The notes: generated by a model from the letters alone, not told the origin. A stretch of 39,290 nucleotides of DNA from Prevotella sp. (GCA_017413085.1 JAFPVC010000046.1:1-39290), one strand, 5' to 3'; positions 15,346 through 25,911 are shown, numbered from the stretch's first letter. Made by a program: numbers and translations.

Positions 15346-15577
15346 AACCTCTATTTTGAGTGCTAAATCCATGCGTCATTTGTTCACAAATTTCTGTCTT
15401 AATATTTGTCAGTATCAGAAATAATATGGGCACTGTAAATGCAACAGAATCTATCCCCTCAGCTATCTCTATTGTTTTATTTGCATAGACAATATCGGTA
15501 CTGTAAGACCGTCTAACAAGAATAGCTATCCGTTTATAATCTGATTGCAAACCGAGAAGGAAGTCATACCAATTCTT
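15344..15577 (-). pseudogene. open frame without start codon, possible gene debris
   Basis: The minus-strand frame is open for 77 codons after an upstream stop, and contains no ATG or GTG start. It begins KNWYDFLLGLQSDYKRIAIL and then has a hydrophobic stretch (VAFTVPILFLILT). I do not recognise a family. Its position between two copies of a degenerate direct repeat suggests a remnant of an element or a truncated gene. It could also be a chance frame in AT-rich DNA. Confidence 0.25.
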
Positions 15578-15579
15578 TT

Positions 15580-15621
15580 ACTGTAGTACAGCGATATAGA
15601 CGACAACAAAAAAAGATTTGT
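15580..15621. repeat. degenerate direct repeat, copy 2
   Basis: Second copy of the unit at 15102-15145, including the small palindrome CTGTAGTACAG. It lies just past the 3' end of the third ATPase gene. Confidence 0.6.
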
Positions 15622-15666
15622 TGGTACGAATTAAGCAAATTCTATGGTTATCTACCTATATAATGC

Positions 15667-16785
15667 TCATACGAAACTCCAAAAGTTGTCTGGTGTGATG
15701 ACCTCAAATGAAGAATCTGTGTAGGTGTTGGCGAACTGGGATGGGGCAGCAGGCTGTTTCCTGCTATTCCATTTGAATTCAAAGGCGCGCATTTTTCCGT
15801 CTTCCATTTCTATGAGATCTATCTCCTTCTGCTCATGTGTGCGCCAGAAATACATTTGGGCGTAACTGTTGCTGTATGCATTGCGCTTTAGTCGTTCACT
15901 TATCATCAGATTCTCCCACAGTGCACCAGCATCAGTGCGTGCATCTAATGGCGCGAAGTTCGATAGTACGGCATTGCGTATGCCATTGTCATAGAAATAT
16001 ACCTTCTTCCCTTTTTTTATCTCATTGCGCAGGTTGCGGCTGAACGACTCCAACCGGAAAACCACGAAGCACTTCTCAAGCAAACCGATATAGTTTTCTA
16101 CGGTTTCCTTATCTATGCCCAGAAGGTTTGACAATTCATTGTATGACACTTCCGAACCCAGTTGCAAAGCCAGAGCACGCACCAATTTCTGCAAGATTTC
16201 AGGTTTCTTGATACCGCGATATGCGAAAATATCCTTATAGAGATAGTTGTTTGTCAGCGTCATCAACATGCGCTTTGCATTGCCTGGCGTGGTCACCACC
16301 TCGGGATAAAGTCCGTATATCAGCCTTTGTTCAAGCAGACGCGTTTCCTCTTTCATTGAGTTGTGCTCGCTTAATTCTCTCAGTGACAATGGGAAAATAT
16401 GATGCTCCAAAAGACGACCTGTTGCTGGTTCGCAGATGTCGTCAGACAGTTCAAGTGATGAGGAGCCCGTAACAATCACTTGTGTGTTTAGTTTTAGATC
16501 ACCAATTTTTTTCAGAGTCAGTCCGATGTTCCTCACACGCTGTGCCTCATCTATAAATACCATGTCATATCCTGTCAGCATTGCTCGCAATTCCGTTGAA
16601 GTCTTATTCTCGAGCAATGCTGCGTCGTCATAGTCATCACAATTCAGCCGCAAACATTTTACGTCTTGATTTTGCAACATGTCAATAAGCGTTGTCTTGC
16701 CTACCTGGCGGGCACCAAGCAGTACTATGACCTTTTTATAAGCCATGTCCGACAATATATTCTTCTCTATAATCCTTTTAATCAT
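15667..16785 (-). CDS. solitary AAA_14/DUF4143 ATPase
   Basis: A 372-aa protein with the AAA_14 (PF13173) plus DUF4143 (PF13635) layout. Walker A is GARQVGKT (24-31), Walker B MVFIDE with D79-E80, sensor-1 VIVTGSSSLELS. 'LIYGLYPEVVTTPGN' starts the second half, followed by a winged-helix-like segment (SYNELSNLLGIDKETVENYIGLLEKCFVV). The C-terminus has D323 and E336-x-K338 (EIDLIE...AFEFK), the same D...ExK spacing as in the DUF234 ATPase. The family is abundant and multi-copy in Bacteroidales; function unknown, with DNA cleavage or defence/addiction roles only inferred. It is transcribed alone from a promoter whose -33 box lies inside a pair of inverted repeats. Confidence 0.92.
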   Translation of the reverse strand: MIKRIIEKNILSDMAYKKVIVLLGARQVGKTTLIDMLQNQDVKCLRLNCDDYDDAALLENKTSTELRAMLTGYDMVFIDEAQRVRNIGLTLKKIGDLKLNTQVIVTGSSSLELSDDICEPATGRLLEHHIFPLSLRELSEHNSMKEETRLLEQRLIYGLYPEVVTTPGNAKRMLMTLTNNYLYKDIFAYRGIKKPEILQKLVRALALQLGSEVSYNELSNLLGIDKETVENYIGLLEKCFVVFRLESFSRNLRNEIKKGKKVYFYDNGIRNAVLSNFAPLDARTDAGALWENLMISERLKRNAYSNSYAQMYFWRTHEQKEIDLIEMEDGKMRAFEFKWNSRKQPAAPSQFANTYTDSSFEVITPDNFWSFV

Positions 16786-16812
16786 AATATTATGATATAT
16801 TTATTATGTCTG

Positions 16813-16843
16813 CAAAGTTAAGAAAAAAAAATCAAACCGCCAA
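16813..16843 (-). promoter_or_regulatory. promoter of the DUF4143 ATPase
   Basis: On the minus strand TTG (16841-16843), 20 bases, TAACTTTG (16813-16820). The -33 TTG is part of the first inverted repeat of the array; predicted leader about 24 bases. Confidence 0.75.
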
Positions 16844-16898
16844 ATTTACACTGAATTTAGCGGTTACAACCGCCAATTTTGGTATAAATTTGGCGGTT
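16835..16898. repeat. two tandem 31-bp inverted repeats at the DUF4143 ATPase promoter
   Basis: Unit 1 has arms AACCGCCAAATT (16835-16846) and AATTTAGCGGTT (16854-16865). Unit 2 has AACCGCCAATTT (16868-16879) and AATTTGGCGGTT (16887-16898). Both are 31 bp with a 33-bp period; each has one mismatch between arms. The spacers differ, so the arms are what is conserved. Confidence 0.88.
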
Positions 16899-16956
16899 TG
16901 GATGATTTCATTGCCTAAATTTTCCATTGGATTACCATAAAAGTTTTTCAAGACAT

Positions 16957-16996
16957 GCGACAGATAACGGAGCAGATTCCGTTATATGTCTGTCGC
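16957..16996. other. bulged hairpin in the 358-base gap upstream of the remnant gene
   Basis: GCGACAG-ATAACGGA pairs with TCCGTTAT-ATGT-CTGTCGC, giving 15 bp with a 4-base bulge, followed by TCCTTTTGTG on the plus strand. No gene is seen in 16899-17143. It could be a decayed terminator or a structured leader of the gene debris that follows. Confidence 0.45.
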
Positions 16997-17069
16997 TCCT
17001 TTTGTGTTCAGTCGCAACAAGGTGGGAAGAAAAAGAGGGAGGGATGGTGTGTATACGTTAATATAACTG

Positions 17070-17077
17070 TAAATTTG
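17070..17077 (+). promoter_or_regulatory. -7 box ahead of the remnant secreted-protein gene
   Basis: TAAATTTG matches TAnnTTTG, 66 bases before the ATG. No TTG is seen at the expected distance, so promoter strength is doubtful. Confidence 0.4.
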
Positions 17078-17143
17078 CACTTGAAAGAATGATGATTACC
17101 ATCTGACTGTCTCAGAAATCAATAAACAAAAAACAGTTATATT

Positions 17144-17495
17144 ATGAAGAACTTTAGAAACATAGCAGCTACGATGCTCATGAGCATCATCGCTACAGTG
17201 AACGCATACGCCGCTGAGGCTGACTACCTACAACGTATCGGGCATCACGGCAGGCGACAACTGCTTTGCCATAGGCGACACACTGTATGCGGCAGTGGGC
17301 AGCACGGCAAACTTCATCTGCAAGAACAAGAGCGACGGCACATTCGACATCGAGGATGAAACAACCGGCACGCAACAGGTGGAGGCAACGGAAAGCACCG
17401 GCAAAGAAAAGTATTACGACCTCAGCGGCCGACTGCTGAACGGTAAGCCACAGAGCGGTGCCTATATCCTCAACGGAAAGAAATACATGAAGTAA
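17144..17495 (+). pseudogene. remnant of a secreted protein: signal peptide plus C-terminal tail, frameshifted
   Basis: The first 26 codons encode a clear signal peptide (MKNFRNIAATMLMSII...AYAAEA). The same frame then turns into Arg/His-rich nonsense and stops at 17359. The frame entered by a shift near 17215-17222 reads sensibly: TTYNVSGITAGDNCFAIGD, then 'YYDLSGRLLNGKPQSGAYIL' and 'NGKKYMK', the C-terminal export-type tail also seen on the pectate-lyase protein. So the catalytic middle is missing and a frameshift separates the two ends. Internal deletion followed by frame decay of a larger secreted enzyme is the simplest reading. A sequencing error could explain the shift but not the missing domain. 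Confidence 0.7.
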
Positions 17496-17534
17496 ACAGT
17501 TATCTATACCTTGAAAAACAAAAACACAAAAAAA

Positions 17535-17570
17535 CCGAGGGCTTCCCGACATAATGCGGGAAGCCCTCGG
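17535..17570 (-). terminator. terminator of the rpoBC operon
   Basis: CCGAGGGCTTCCCG (17535-17548) and CGGGAAGCCCTCGG (17557-17570) make a perfect 14-bp GC-rich stem with an 8-base loop. On the minus strand seven T follow directly, 30 bases after the rpoC stop. It may also stop plus-strand transcripts of the remnant gene, but the plus side has a poor T-tract. Confidence 0.93.
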
Positions 17571-17599
17571 CATTTATAATCAAATATGAAATACTCTGT

Positions 17600-20500
17600 T
17601 TAGCTGCGATACTCAAAGACGCTCGGACGTCCCATGGTGCGACGATCCATCTCCTCGCGTGAGCCTACGATAATCTTCTCGAACTCGCGCAGACCTGTAC
17701 CGGCCGGGATGAGGTGACCGCAGATAACGTTTTCCTTCATGCCCTGCAGTGAATCGCTCTTGCGACGGATAGCAGCCTCGTTGAGCACCTTGGTGGTCTC
17801 CTGGAACGATGCAGCTGACATGAAGCTCTTGGTATGGAGAGCAGCACGTGTGATACCCTGCAGTATCTGTGTAGATGTGGCAGGGATGGCATCGCGCACC
17901 TGCACGGTCTTCATATCATGGCGCTTCAGGTAAGCATTCTCGTCGCGCAGCTTGCGGGCGGTGACTATCTGACCCTTGTGCAGGTTCTCAGAATCACCAG
18001 CGTCAACGACAACTTTCTTACCCCAGATGCGGTCGTTCTCCTCAGCGAAGTCAAGTTTATCGACGATGTCTGACTCAAGGAACGTGGTGTCGCCAGGCTC
18101 GTTAATCTGAACCTTGCGCATCATCTGGCGCACGATAATCTCGAAGTGCTTGTCGTTAATCTTCACACCCTGCAGACGGTAAACGTCCTGTACCTCGTTG
18201 ACGATGTACTCCTGCACGGCGGTGAGACCCTTGATGGCAAGGATGTCCTGCGGAGTGATAGAGCCTGCCGACAGCGGTGTTCCGGCGCGAACAGCATCGC
18301 GGTCCTGAACGAGGAGCTGCTTTGACAGTGGTACGAGATACTTGCGCTGCTCGCCAGTCTTTGAGGTGATGATAACCTCGCGATTACCGCGCTTGAGGGC
18401 ACCCATGGTAACCTCACCGTCGATTTCTGATACAACAGCAGGGTTAGATGGGTTACGAGCCTCGAACAGTTCGGTGACACGTGGCAGACCACCGGTGATA
18501 TCACCTGCACGGCTTACGGTACGTGGAATCTTCACGAGTGTAGCACCCGTCTCTATCATCTGGCCATCTTCAACGTTGACGTGACCGTCAACAGGAAGGT
18601 TATATGTGCCAAGCACCTGACCGCTCTTGTCAAGAATATCGCAAGTAGGAATCATTGAACGATCCTTAGACTCGATGAGAATCTTCTCGGCGATACCTGT
18701 TGATTCGTCGGTCTCTGCCTTATATGTAACACCCTCAACGAAGTCGTTGAGCTTAACCTTACCCTTGAACTCAGATACGATGACAGCATTGAATGGGTCC
18801 CACTTAGCGATGAGGTCGCCCTTCTTCACTTCGTCGCCGGTCTTATAGTAGAGTGATGAACCATAAGGAACAGGTACGCTTGACAGCACGATGCCAGTGT
18901 TCGGGTCAACGAAGCGGCACTCTGTCAGTCGGCTGACTACCATCTCACATTCTACCTTTCCACCCTCTGACTCGTCAACGAACGGAACGGTACGCAGTTC
19001 GTCGAACTCAAGCTTTGCCTCCTCAGTCTTACAGGTAACGGTTGCATTGGCGGCAGCACCACCGGCGATACCACCGGCGTGGAACGTACGCAGTGTAAGC
19101 TGTGTACCTGGCTCACCGATAGCCTGTGCGGCGATGACGCCGACAGCCTCACCCTTCTGTACCATGCGCTGTGTAGCGAGGTTGCGGCCATAGCACTTCT
19201 TGCAGACGCCCTGACGGCTTTCGCAAGTGAGCACTGAACGGATTTCAACTGATTCGATGCCGGCATCTTCAATGGCCTTGGCGCGAGCCTCGTTGATTTC
19301 CTCACCGGCAGGACAGATTACCTGGTTGGTGTGTGGGTTTACTATATCATGAACGCTCACGCGGCCGAGTATACGGTCGTAGAGGCTTGAAATAACGTCG
19401 TCGCCGTTCTTCAAGGCTGTGCAGACAAGTCCACGCAGTGTGCCGCAGTCATCCTCGTTGATGATAACGTCGTGCGATACGTCAACAAGACGACGTGTGA
19501 GGTAACCAGCGTCGGCAGTCTTCATGGCGGTGTCGGCAAGACCCTTACGTGCACCGTGAGAAGCAATGAAGTACTCAAGCACTGACATACCTTCCTTGAA
19601 GTTTGACAGAATCGGGTTCTCAATGGTAGGACGGTCGTCGGCACCAGCCTTCTGAGGCTTAGACATAAGACCACGGATACCAGAGAGCTGTTTAATCTGA
19701 TCCTTAGAACCACGGGCACCAGAGTCAAGCATCATGAACACGGCGTTGAAGCCCTGATCTGCCTCGGTCATCTCCTTCAAAAGGATATTACCTATGTCGT
19801 TGTTAACGTGAGTCCATGTATCGATAACCTGGTTATAACGCTCGTTATCGGTAATGAATCCCATGTTATAGTTGTCGGTAATCTGACGAACCTCTTCATT
19901 ACCCTTCTTGATGAGTTCTTCCTTCTCTGGCGGTATGATGATATCGTCAAGGTTGAACGACAGACCTGCGAGGTATGCCATGCGGTAACCAAGGTTCTTG
20001 ATACCATCAAGGAACTCACAAGCACGTGCGAAGCCTACGAGGTTGATGACATTCTGGATGATGTCGCGCAGTGACTTCTTGGAAATAATGGTGTTAACGA
20101 AGCCCATCTCGTCAGGTACAAGACCATTGACGATAACGCGGCCAACTGAAGTCTCCACCATGTGGCGCACCTTCTCGCCGTCAATCACGTCGTCAACCAT
20201 CACCTTAACCGGTGCGTGGAGGTCACACTTCTTCTCATTATATGCAATGATAGCCTCTTCCGGACCGTAGAATGTCAGTCCCTCACCCTTTGCACCCGGA
20301 CGCATCTTAGTGATGTAGTAGAGACCAAGCACCATATCCTGCGACGGCACAGTGATAGGAGCACCGTTGGCAGGGTTAAGGATGTTGTGGCTCTGCAGCA
20401 TCAGCAGCTGTGCCTCAAGGATTGCCTCGTTGGACAATGGGAGATGGACAGCCATCTGGTCACCATCGAAGTCAGCATTGAACGCAGTACATGCCAATGG

Positions 20501-21928
20501 GTGCAGCTGGATTGCCTTACCCTCAATGAGCTTAGGCTGGAATGCCTGAATACCGAGACGGTGAAGTGTTGGGGCACGGTTCAGGAGAACAGGATGTCCC
20601 TTCATCACGTTCTCAAGGATATCATAGATAATCGGCTCGCGACGGTCAACGATGCGCTTTGCGCTCTTGACAGTCTTCACGATGCCGCGCTCTATGAGCT
20701 TGCGGATGATGAACGGCTTGTATAATTCAGCTGCCATGAGCTTCGGCAGACCACACTCGCCCATGTTGAGTTCCGGACCAACGACAATAACCGAACGTGC
20801 AGAGTAGTCAACACGCTTACCGAGCAGGTTCTGACGGAAACGTCCTGCCTTACCCTTCAGAGAGTCAGAGAGTGACTTGAGCGGACGGTTTGACTCGCTC
20901 TTCACTGCACTTGACTTGCGTGAGTTGTCGAAGAGAGAATCGACAGCCTCCTGAAGCATACGCTTTTCGTTACGCAGGATAACCTCAGGAGCATGAATTT
21001 CCATGAGTCTCTTCAGACGGTTGTTACGTATGATGACACGACGGTAAAGGTCATTCAAGTCTGATGTAGCGAAACGGCCACCATCCAATGGAACGAGCGG
21101 ACGAAGCTCCGGTGGGGTGACAGGAAGTATCTTCATAATCATCCACTCCGGACGGTTCTGGTCACCGTTCTCACCGCGGCTGTTGCGGAATGCCTCCACA
21201 ACCTGCAGGCGCTTCAGTGCCTCGGTCTTGCGCTGTACAGAGCCCTCGTTAGAGGCCTGGTCGCGCAATTCGTATGAAAGAGCATCGAGGTCAAGCTGCT
21301 GCAGAAGCACATAGACAGCCTCTGCACCCATTTTGGCGATGAACTTGTTTGGATCAGTATCCTCAAGCAAATCGTTGTTTGGGTCAAGGCGGTTATCAAC
21401 GATGTCGATGTACTCTTCCTCGTTGATGAAGTCCATGCGATGAGAGCCGTTCAGCTCATTGCCTTCGTCGTCCTTTGCACCAGAGAGTTTACCTGGCTGG
21501 ATAACCACATACTTTTCATAGTATATTACCGCCTCAAGTTTCTTTGTCGGGATTCCAAGCAGATAACCTATTTTGTTTGGCAGTGAGCGGAAGTACCAGA
21601 TGTGAGCCACAGGCACAACAAGTTCAATGTGACCGGCACGCTCGCGGCGCACTTTCTTTTCTGTTACTTCAACACCACAGCGGTCACAGACGATACCTTT
21701 GTAGCGTATGCGCTTATACTTGCCGCAGGCACACTCGAAATCTTTTGTAGGACCGAAGATGCGCTCGCAGAAGAGACCGTCGCGCTCCGGCTTATATGTG
21801 CGGTAGTTGATGGTCTCAGGCTTTGTAACCTCACCATACGAATGTTCCAGTATCTCTTCAGGAGATGCCAGACCGATGGTAATTTTGGTGAAGTTATTCT
21901 TTATGCTGTTTGATTTCTTAAAAGCCAT
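17600..21928 (-). CDS. rpoC: RNA polymerase beta' subunit
   Basis: A 1442-aa catalytic subunit. N-terminal zinc site C66, C68, C81, C84 ([20 protein letters not shown]). The Mg-binding active site is [12 protein letters not shown] near residue 487. A second cysteine cluster [11 protein letters not shown] lies near 900, and [16 protein letters not shown], the bridge/trigger region, follows it. The start was taken at [10 protein letters not shown]; the longer frame to 21991 would overlap the end of rpoB and lacks family similarity. It follows rpoB by 22 bases and ends the operon at a strong terminator. In complex with beta, alpha and omega it performs transcription in the cytoplasm. Confidence 0.98.
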   Translation of the reverse strand: MAFKKSNSIKNNFTKITIGLASPEEILEHSYGEVTKPETINYRTYKPERDGLFCERIFGPTKDFECACGKYKRIRYKGIVCDRCGVEVTEKKVRRERAGHIELVVPVAHIWYFRSLPNKIGYLLGIPTKKLEAVIYYEKYVVIQPGKLSGAKDDEGNELNGSHRMDFINEEEYIDIVDNRLDPNNDLLEDTDPNKFIAKMGAEAVYVLLQQLDLDALSYELRDQASNEGSVQRKTEALKRLQVVEAFRNSRGENGDQNRPEWMIMKILPVTPPELRPLVPLDGGRFATSDLNDLYRRVIIRNNRLKRLMEIHAPEVILRNEKRMLQEAVDSLFDNSRKSSAVKSESNRPLKSLSDSLKGKAGRFRQNLLGKRVDYSARSVIVVGPELNMGECGLPKLMAAELYKPFIIRKLIERGIVKTVKSAKRIVDRREPIIYDILENVMKGHPVLLNRAPTLHRLGIQAFQPKLIEGKAIQLHPLACTAFNADFDGDQMAVHLPLSNEAILEAQLLMLQSHNILNPANGAPITVPSQDMVLGLYYITKMRPGAKGEGLTFYGPEEAIIAYNEKKCDLHAPVKVMVDDVIDGEKVRHMVETSVGRVIVNGLVPDEMGFVNTIISKKSLRDIIQNVINLVGFARACEFLDGIKNLGYRMAYLAGLSFNLDDIIIPPEKEELIKKGNEEVRQITDNYNMGFITDNERYNQVIDTWTHVNNDIGNILLKEMTEADQGFNAVFMMLDSGARGSKDQIKQLSGIRGLMSKPQKAGADDRPTIENPILSNFKEGMSVLEYFIASHGARKGLADTAMKTADAGYLTRRLVDVSHDVIINEDDCGTLRGLVCTALKNGDDVISSLYDRILGRVSVHDIVNPHTNQVICPAGEEINEARAKAIEDAGIESVEIRSVLTCESRQGVCKKCYGRNLATQRMVQKGEAVGVIAAQAIGEPGTQLTLRTFHAGGIAGGAAANATVTCKTEEAKLEFDELRTVPFVDESEGGKVECEMVVSRLTECRFVDPNTGIVLSSVPVPYGSSLYYKTGDEVKKGDLIAKWDPFNAVIVSEFKGKVKLNDFVEGVTYKAETDESTGIAEKILIESKDRSMIPTCDILDKSGQVLGTYNLPVDGHVNVEDGQMIETGATLVKIPRTVSRAGDITGGLPRVTELFEARNPSNPAVVSEIDGEVTMGALKRGNREVIITSKTGEQRKYLVPLSKQLLVQDRDAVRAGTPLSAGSITPQDILAIKGLTAVQEYIVNEVQDVYRLQGVKINDKHFEIIVRQMMRKVQINEPGDTTFLESDIVDKLDFAEENDRIWGKKVVVDAGDSENLHKGQIVTARKLRDENAYLKRHDMKTVQVRDAIPATSTQILQGITRAALHTKSFMSAASFQETTKVLNEAAIRRKSDSLQGMKENVICGHLIPAGTGLREFEKIIVGSREEMDRRTMGRPSVFEYRS

Positions 21929-21950
21929 AATTTTATTTTGGAATAGGGTA

Positions 21951-24900
21951 TTAATCGAGTTTAATGCTAAGTCCAAGTCCGCGGAGTTCATGCAGCAGCA
22001 CGTTGAGTGACTCTGGTATGCCAGCCTGCGGCATGTTGTCGCCCTTGACGATTGCCTCGTAGCTCTTTGAGCGTCCGTTTACGTCATCAGACTTGACTGT
22101 CAGTATCTCCTGCAATACGTGGCTTGCGCCGAAGGCCTCGATGGCCCAAACCTCCATCTCACCGAAACGCTGGCCACCGAACTGCGCCTTACCGCCGAGC
22201 GGCTGCTGTGTGATGAGACTGTAAGGACCGATAGAACGTGCGTGCATCTTGTCCTCAACCATGTGACCGAGTTTCAAGAAGTATGTCACACCCACCGTTG
22301 CAGGCTGGTCGAAACGCTCACCCGTCTCACCGTCGTAGAGGTGTGTAGAGCAGTAGCGTGGCAAACCTGCCTTGTCAGTCCATTCATTAAGGTCGTCAAG
22401 TTTGGCACCATCGAAGATAGGTGTAGCGAACTTAACACCGAGTTTCTTACCTGCTGCACCGAGCACGGCCTCGAATATCTGACCGAGGTTCATTCGTGAA
22501 GGCACACCCAACGGGTTAAGTACCAAGTCAACTGGACGGCCATCCTCAAGGAACGGCATATCCTCCTGACGTACAACCTTAGACACGATACCCTTGTTAC
22601 CGTGGCGACCTGCAAGCTTATCACCAACGCCAATCTTACGTTTCTTGGCAATATATACCTTAGCCATCTGCAATACGCCAGAAGGCAGGTCATCGCCTAT
22701 GCTGATAGCAAACTTACGGCGCTTCAACTCTGCATCAAGCAACTTATACTTACGCAGGTAGTTGATGATGAGCTGACGTATCATGCCGTCAATACGCTTG
22801 TCGCCAGTCCAGTTATTAGACTGTATGCCATCGTATTCAAGGTTTGCCAGTATGGTAGCTGTGAACTTGCTTCCCTTTGTTACGACCTCAGCATCAGAGT
22901 TGTCGTAGATGCCCTGACAGGTCTTGCCCTCGGTCAGTGTCAACAGTTTCTCGATGAGAATCTCTTTCAGATCCTCGTACTTTGCGTCATATTCCTGTTC
23001 GAGTTTGCCAATGAGAATCTTGTCCTGCTTTTTCGACTCACGTGTCTTAACGGCACGCGAGAAGAGTTTCTTGTCGATTACAACACCAGAGAGTGACGGG
23101 TTGGCCTTAAGTGAAGAGTCCTTCACGTCGCCGGCCTTGTCGCCGAAGATAGCGCGGAGCAGTTTCTCCTCAGGTGACGGGTCGCTCTCACCCTTTGGTG
23201 AAATCTTACCTATCATAATGTCACCCGGCTCTACGCGTGCACCGATACGGATGATACCGTTCTCGTCAAGGTCTTTCGTTGCATCCTCAGATACATTAGG
23301 AATGTCGGAAGTCAGTTCCTCCATGCCGCGCTTTGTCTCACGCACTTCGAGTGAATATTCGTCAACGTGTACTGATGTCAGCACATCATCGCGTACCACG
23401 CGCTCAGAAAGCACAATAGCATCCTCGTAGTTGTAACCCTTCCATGGCATGTATGCCACAAGCAGGTTGCGGCCGAGAGCCAGCTCACCATTCTCGGTTG
23501 CATAGCCTTCAGTGAGGATGTCGCCGGCCTTCACACGCTGACCTTTCTCACAGATAGGACGCAGGTCAATAGTCATGTTCTGGTTGGTACGGCGGAACTT
23601 AGGTATGCGATACTCCTTGATTGCTGGGTCGAAGCTTACGAACTCCTCATCTTCCGTGCGGTCATAAAGTATACGTATTGTTGTTGCGTCTACATATTCT
23701 ATTACACCTTCGCCCTCGGCGGTAATCATGGTGCGTGAGTCCTCGCAGACCTGACGCTCCAGACCTGTACCTACGATAGGTGCATCGTTGTGGAGCAATG
23801 GTACTGCCTGGCGCATCATGTTACATCCCATCAGCGCACGGTGTCCGTCATCATGCTCCAAGAAAGGAATGAGACCGGCTGACACAGATGCTATCTGCTG
23901 TGGCGACACATCCATGAGATTAACCTCTGTAGGCGGTACTACCGGGAAGTCGGCATTGAGTCGGCACTTCACGACATCGCGGATAAATGTTCCGTCATCG
24001 TTGAGCGGGGCATTACCCTGACCAATCATCTGATCCTGCTCTTCCTCAGCGGTAAGATACAGCACATGAGAGTTGTCAAGGTCGGTTATGCCGTTCTCTA
24101 CCTTACGGTAAGGTGTCTCAATGAAACCAAGGTCGTTAATCTGTGCATACATACAGAGTGACGAGATAAGACCGATGTTAGGTCCTTCAGGCGACTCGAT
24201 AGGACAGAGACGGCCATAGTGTGTATAGTGCACGTCACGAACCTCGAAGCCTGCACGCTCACGTGACAGACCGCCAGGGCCAAGGGCAGACAGACGACGC
24301 TTGTGAGTAACCTCGGCAAGCGGGTTGGTCTGGTCCATGAACTGTGACAGTGGGTTCGTTCCGAAGAACGAGTTGATGACACTTGATATGGTCTTGGCGT
24401 TGATAAGGTCGGTAGGTGTGAACACCTCGTTGTCACGCACGTTCATACGCTCACGGATTGTGCGGCTCATGCGACTCAGACCGATAGAGAACTGGTTGGC
24501 CAGCTGCTCGCCCACGGTACGTACGCGGCGGTTAGAAAGGTGGTCGATATCATCAACGGTAGCATTGCTGTTGATGAGGTTAATGAGATACTTGATAATC
24601 TCAATGATGTCCTCCTTTGTCAGAACACGTATGTCGCTGCCAGTGTCAAGTCCGAGCTTGCGGTTGATGCGGTAGCGGCCTACCTCGCCTAAGTCGTAGC
24701 GCTTGTCAGAGAAGAAGAGGTTAAGAATAACCTCGCGTGCGCTTGCCTCATCAGCAGGGTCGGCATTGCGCAACTGACGATATATATAATAAATAGCTTC
24801 CTTCTCTGAGTTTGAGGTATCTTTCGCCAGAGTGTTGAAGATGATTGCATATTTTGATGATGTGTCCTCATCTTTCTGAACGAGAATTGAAGACTGTGCA

Positions 24901-25763
24901 CTGTCAAGGATATCCTGCATGTTATCCTCGGTAATCTCTGTGCCGCGGCTTACGAGCACTTCGTTACGCTCCAATGATACAACCTCACCGGTAGACTCAT
25001 CCACATAGTCTTCTGTCCATGTGCGCATGAGGTTGGCAGCGAGCTTGCGACCGAGTACTTCCTTCAGAGCCTTCTTGGTGAGTTTTACCTCCTCTGCAAG
25101 GTCGAATATCTCAAGAATGTCCTTATCCTTCTCATAGCCGATGGCACGAAGCAGGGTTGTAACAGGCAGTTTCTTTTTACGGTCGATGTAAGCATACATC
25201 ACATTGTTGATGTCAGTAGCAAACTCTATCCAAGAACCCTTGAACGGGATGATACGGGCAGAATAGAGGTTTGAACCGTTGGCATGTACACCCTGGCCGA
25301 AGAACACGCCCGGCGAGCGGTGCAGCTGTGATACGACAACGCGCTCAGCACCGTTGATGATGAAGGTGCCGTTGCTTGTCATATAAGGTATCGTGCCGAG
25401 GAACACATCTGAGATGATAGTCTCAAAGTCGGTGTGTTCTGGGTCTGTACAGAAGAGTTTCATCTTGGCCTTCAGTGGAACACTGTAGGTCAGACCACGC
25501 TCCAGACACTCTTCGATGGTGTAGCGTGGTGGGTCGATGAAATAGTCCAGAAACTGGAGTGTGAAGTTGTTACGTGTGTCTGTGATAGGGAAGTTCTCAC
25601 TGAACACCTTATACAGACCATCCTTCTTACGCTCCTCAGGTGGAGTGTCCAACTGCAGGAAGTCGCGGAAAGACTGCAACTGCACGTCAAGGAAATCCGG
25701 ATATGGCATTGGATTCTTCACGCGTGCAAAGTTGATTCTTGATTCTGCGTTCTTTGGTGTCAT
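21951..25763 (-). CDS. rpoB: RNA polymerase beta subunit
   Basis: A 1270-aa catalytic subunit. The rifampicin pocket region reads [20 protein letters not shown] and then [17 protein letters not shown], near residue 480. The positions equivalent to E. coli D516, H526 and S531 are D, H and S, so the pocket looks wild type. C-terminal landmarks [19 protein letters not shown] and the final [15 protein letters not shown] are present. It is separated from rplL by about 275 bases holding a 14-bp hairpin, which probably sets the ratio of polymerase to ribosomal-protein transcripts. Confidence 0.98.
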   Translation of the reverse strand: MTPKNAESRINFARVKNPMPYPDFLDVQLQSFRDFLQLDTPPEERKKDGLYKVFSENFPITDTRNNFTLQFLDYFIDPPRYTIEECLERGLTYSVPLKAKMKLFCTDPEHTDFETIISDVFLGTIPYMTSNGTFIINGAERVVVSQLHRSPGVFFGQGVHANGSNLYSARIIPFKGSWIEFATDINNVMYAYIDRKKKLPVTTLLRAIGYEKDKDILEIFDLAEEVKLTKKALKEVLGRKLAANLMRTWTEDYVDESTGEVVSLERNEVLVSRGTEITEDNMQDILDSAQSSILVQKDEDTSSKYAIIFNTLAKDTSNSEKEAIYYIYRQLRNADPADEASAREVILNLFFSDKRYDLGEVGRYRINRKLGLDTGSDIRVLTKEDIIEIIKYLINLINSNATVDDIDHLSNRRVRTVGEQLANQFSIGLSRMSRTIRERMNVRDNEVFTPTDLINAKTISSVINSFFGTNPLSQFMDQTNPLAEVTHKRRLSALGPGGLSRERAGFEVRDVHYTHYGRLCPIESPEGPNIGLISSLCMYAQINDLGFIETPYRKVENGITDLDNSHVLYLTAEEEQDQMIGQGNAPLNDDGTFIRDVVKCRLNADFPVVPPTEVNLMDVSPQQIASVSAGLIPFLEHDDGHRALMGCNMMRQAVPLLHNDAPIVGTGLERQVCEDSRTMITAEGEGVIEYVDATTIRILYDRTEDEEFVSFDPAIKEYRIPKFRRTNQNMTIDLRPICEKGQRVKAGDILTEGYATENGELALGRNLLVAYMPWKGYNYEDAIVLSERVVRDDVLTSVHVDEYSLEVRETKRGMEELTSDIPNVSEDATKDLDENGIIRIGARVEPGDIMIGKISPKGESDPSPEEKLLRAIFGDKAGDVKDSSLKANPSLSGVVIDKKLFSRAVKTRESKKQDKILIGKLEQEYDAKYEDLKEILIEKLLTLTEGKTCQGIYDNSDAEVVTKGSKFTATILANLEYDGIQSNNWTGDKRIDGMIRQLIINYLRKYKLLDAELKRRKFAISIGDDLPSGVLQMAKVYIAKKRKIGVGDKLAGRHGNKGIVSKVVRQEDMPFLEDGRPVDLVLNPLGVPSRMNLGQIFEAVLGAAGKKLGVKFATPIFDGAKLDDLNEWTDKAGLPRYCSTHLYDGETGERFDQPATVGVTYFLKLGHMVEDKMHARSIGPYSLITQQPLGGKAQFGGQRFGEMEVWAIEAFGASHVLQEILTVKSDDVNGRSKSYEAIVKGDNMPQAGIPESLNVLLHELRGLGLSIKLD

Positions 25764-25870
25764 GCTTTTTTAAGTATGATGTATTATTATATTGATTTCC
25801 AATAGATGTTTCTATAACATTAACGGCTCTAACTCCTCATCCTCTCTCTCCACTAACAGAAAAAGATATG

Positions 25871-25911
25871 AAAAGGTTAGGAACCACCTACTTGGAAGTT
25901 CCTAACCTTTT
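25871..25911 (-). terminator. rplL-rpoB intergenic hairpin (attenuator/terminator)
   Basis: AAAAGGTTAGGAAC (25871-25884) and GTTCCTAACCTTTT (25898-25911) form a perfect 14-bp stem with a 13-base loop and a short T-run at its end. It sits between the ribosomal protein genes and rpoBC, where E. coli has a partial terminator and RNase III site; the same role is inferred. I see no gene in the remaining gap 25764-26039. Confidence 0.75.

Noticed and set aside
21929-21991. 21-residue extension of RpoC overlapping rpoB
   Set aside because: The added residues have no RpoC character, whereas [10 protein letters not shown] is the usual Bacteroidales start.
23900-24500. Rifampicin-resistance changes in rpoB
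   Set aside because: Residues equivalent to E. coli D516, H526 and S531 are the sensitive ones.
17739-25742. Many plus-strand open frames across rpoC and rpoB
   Set aside because: They are antisense shadows of highly biased codons and have no promoter or family resemblance.
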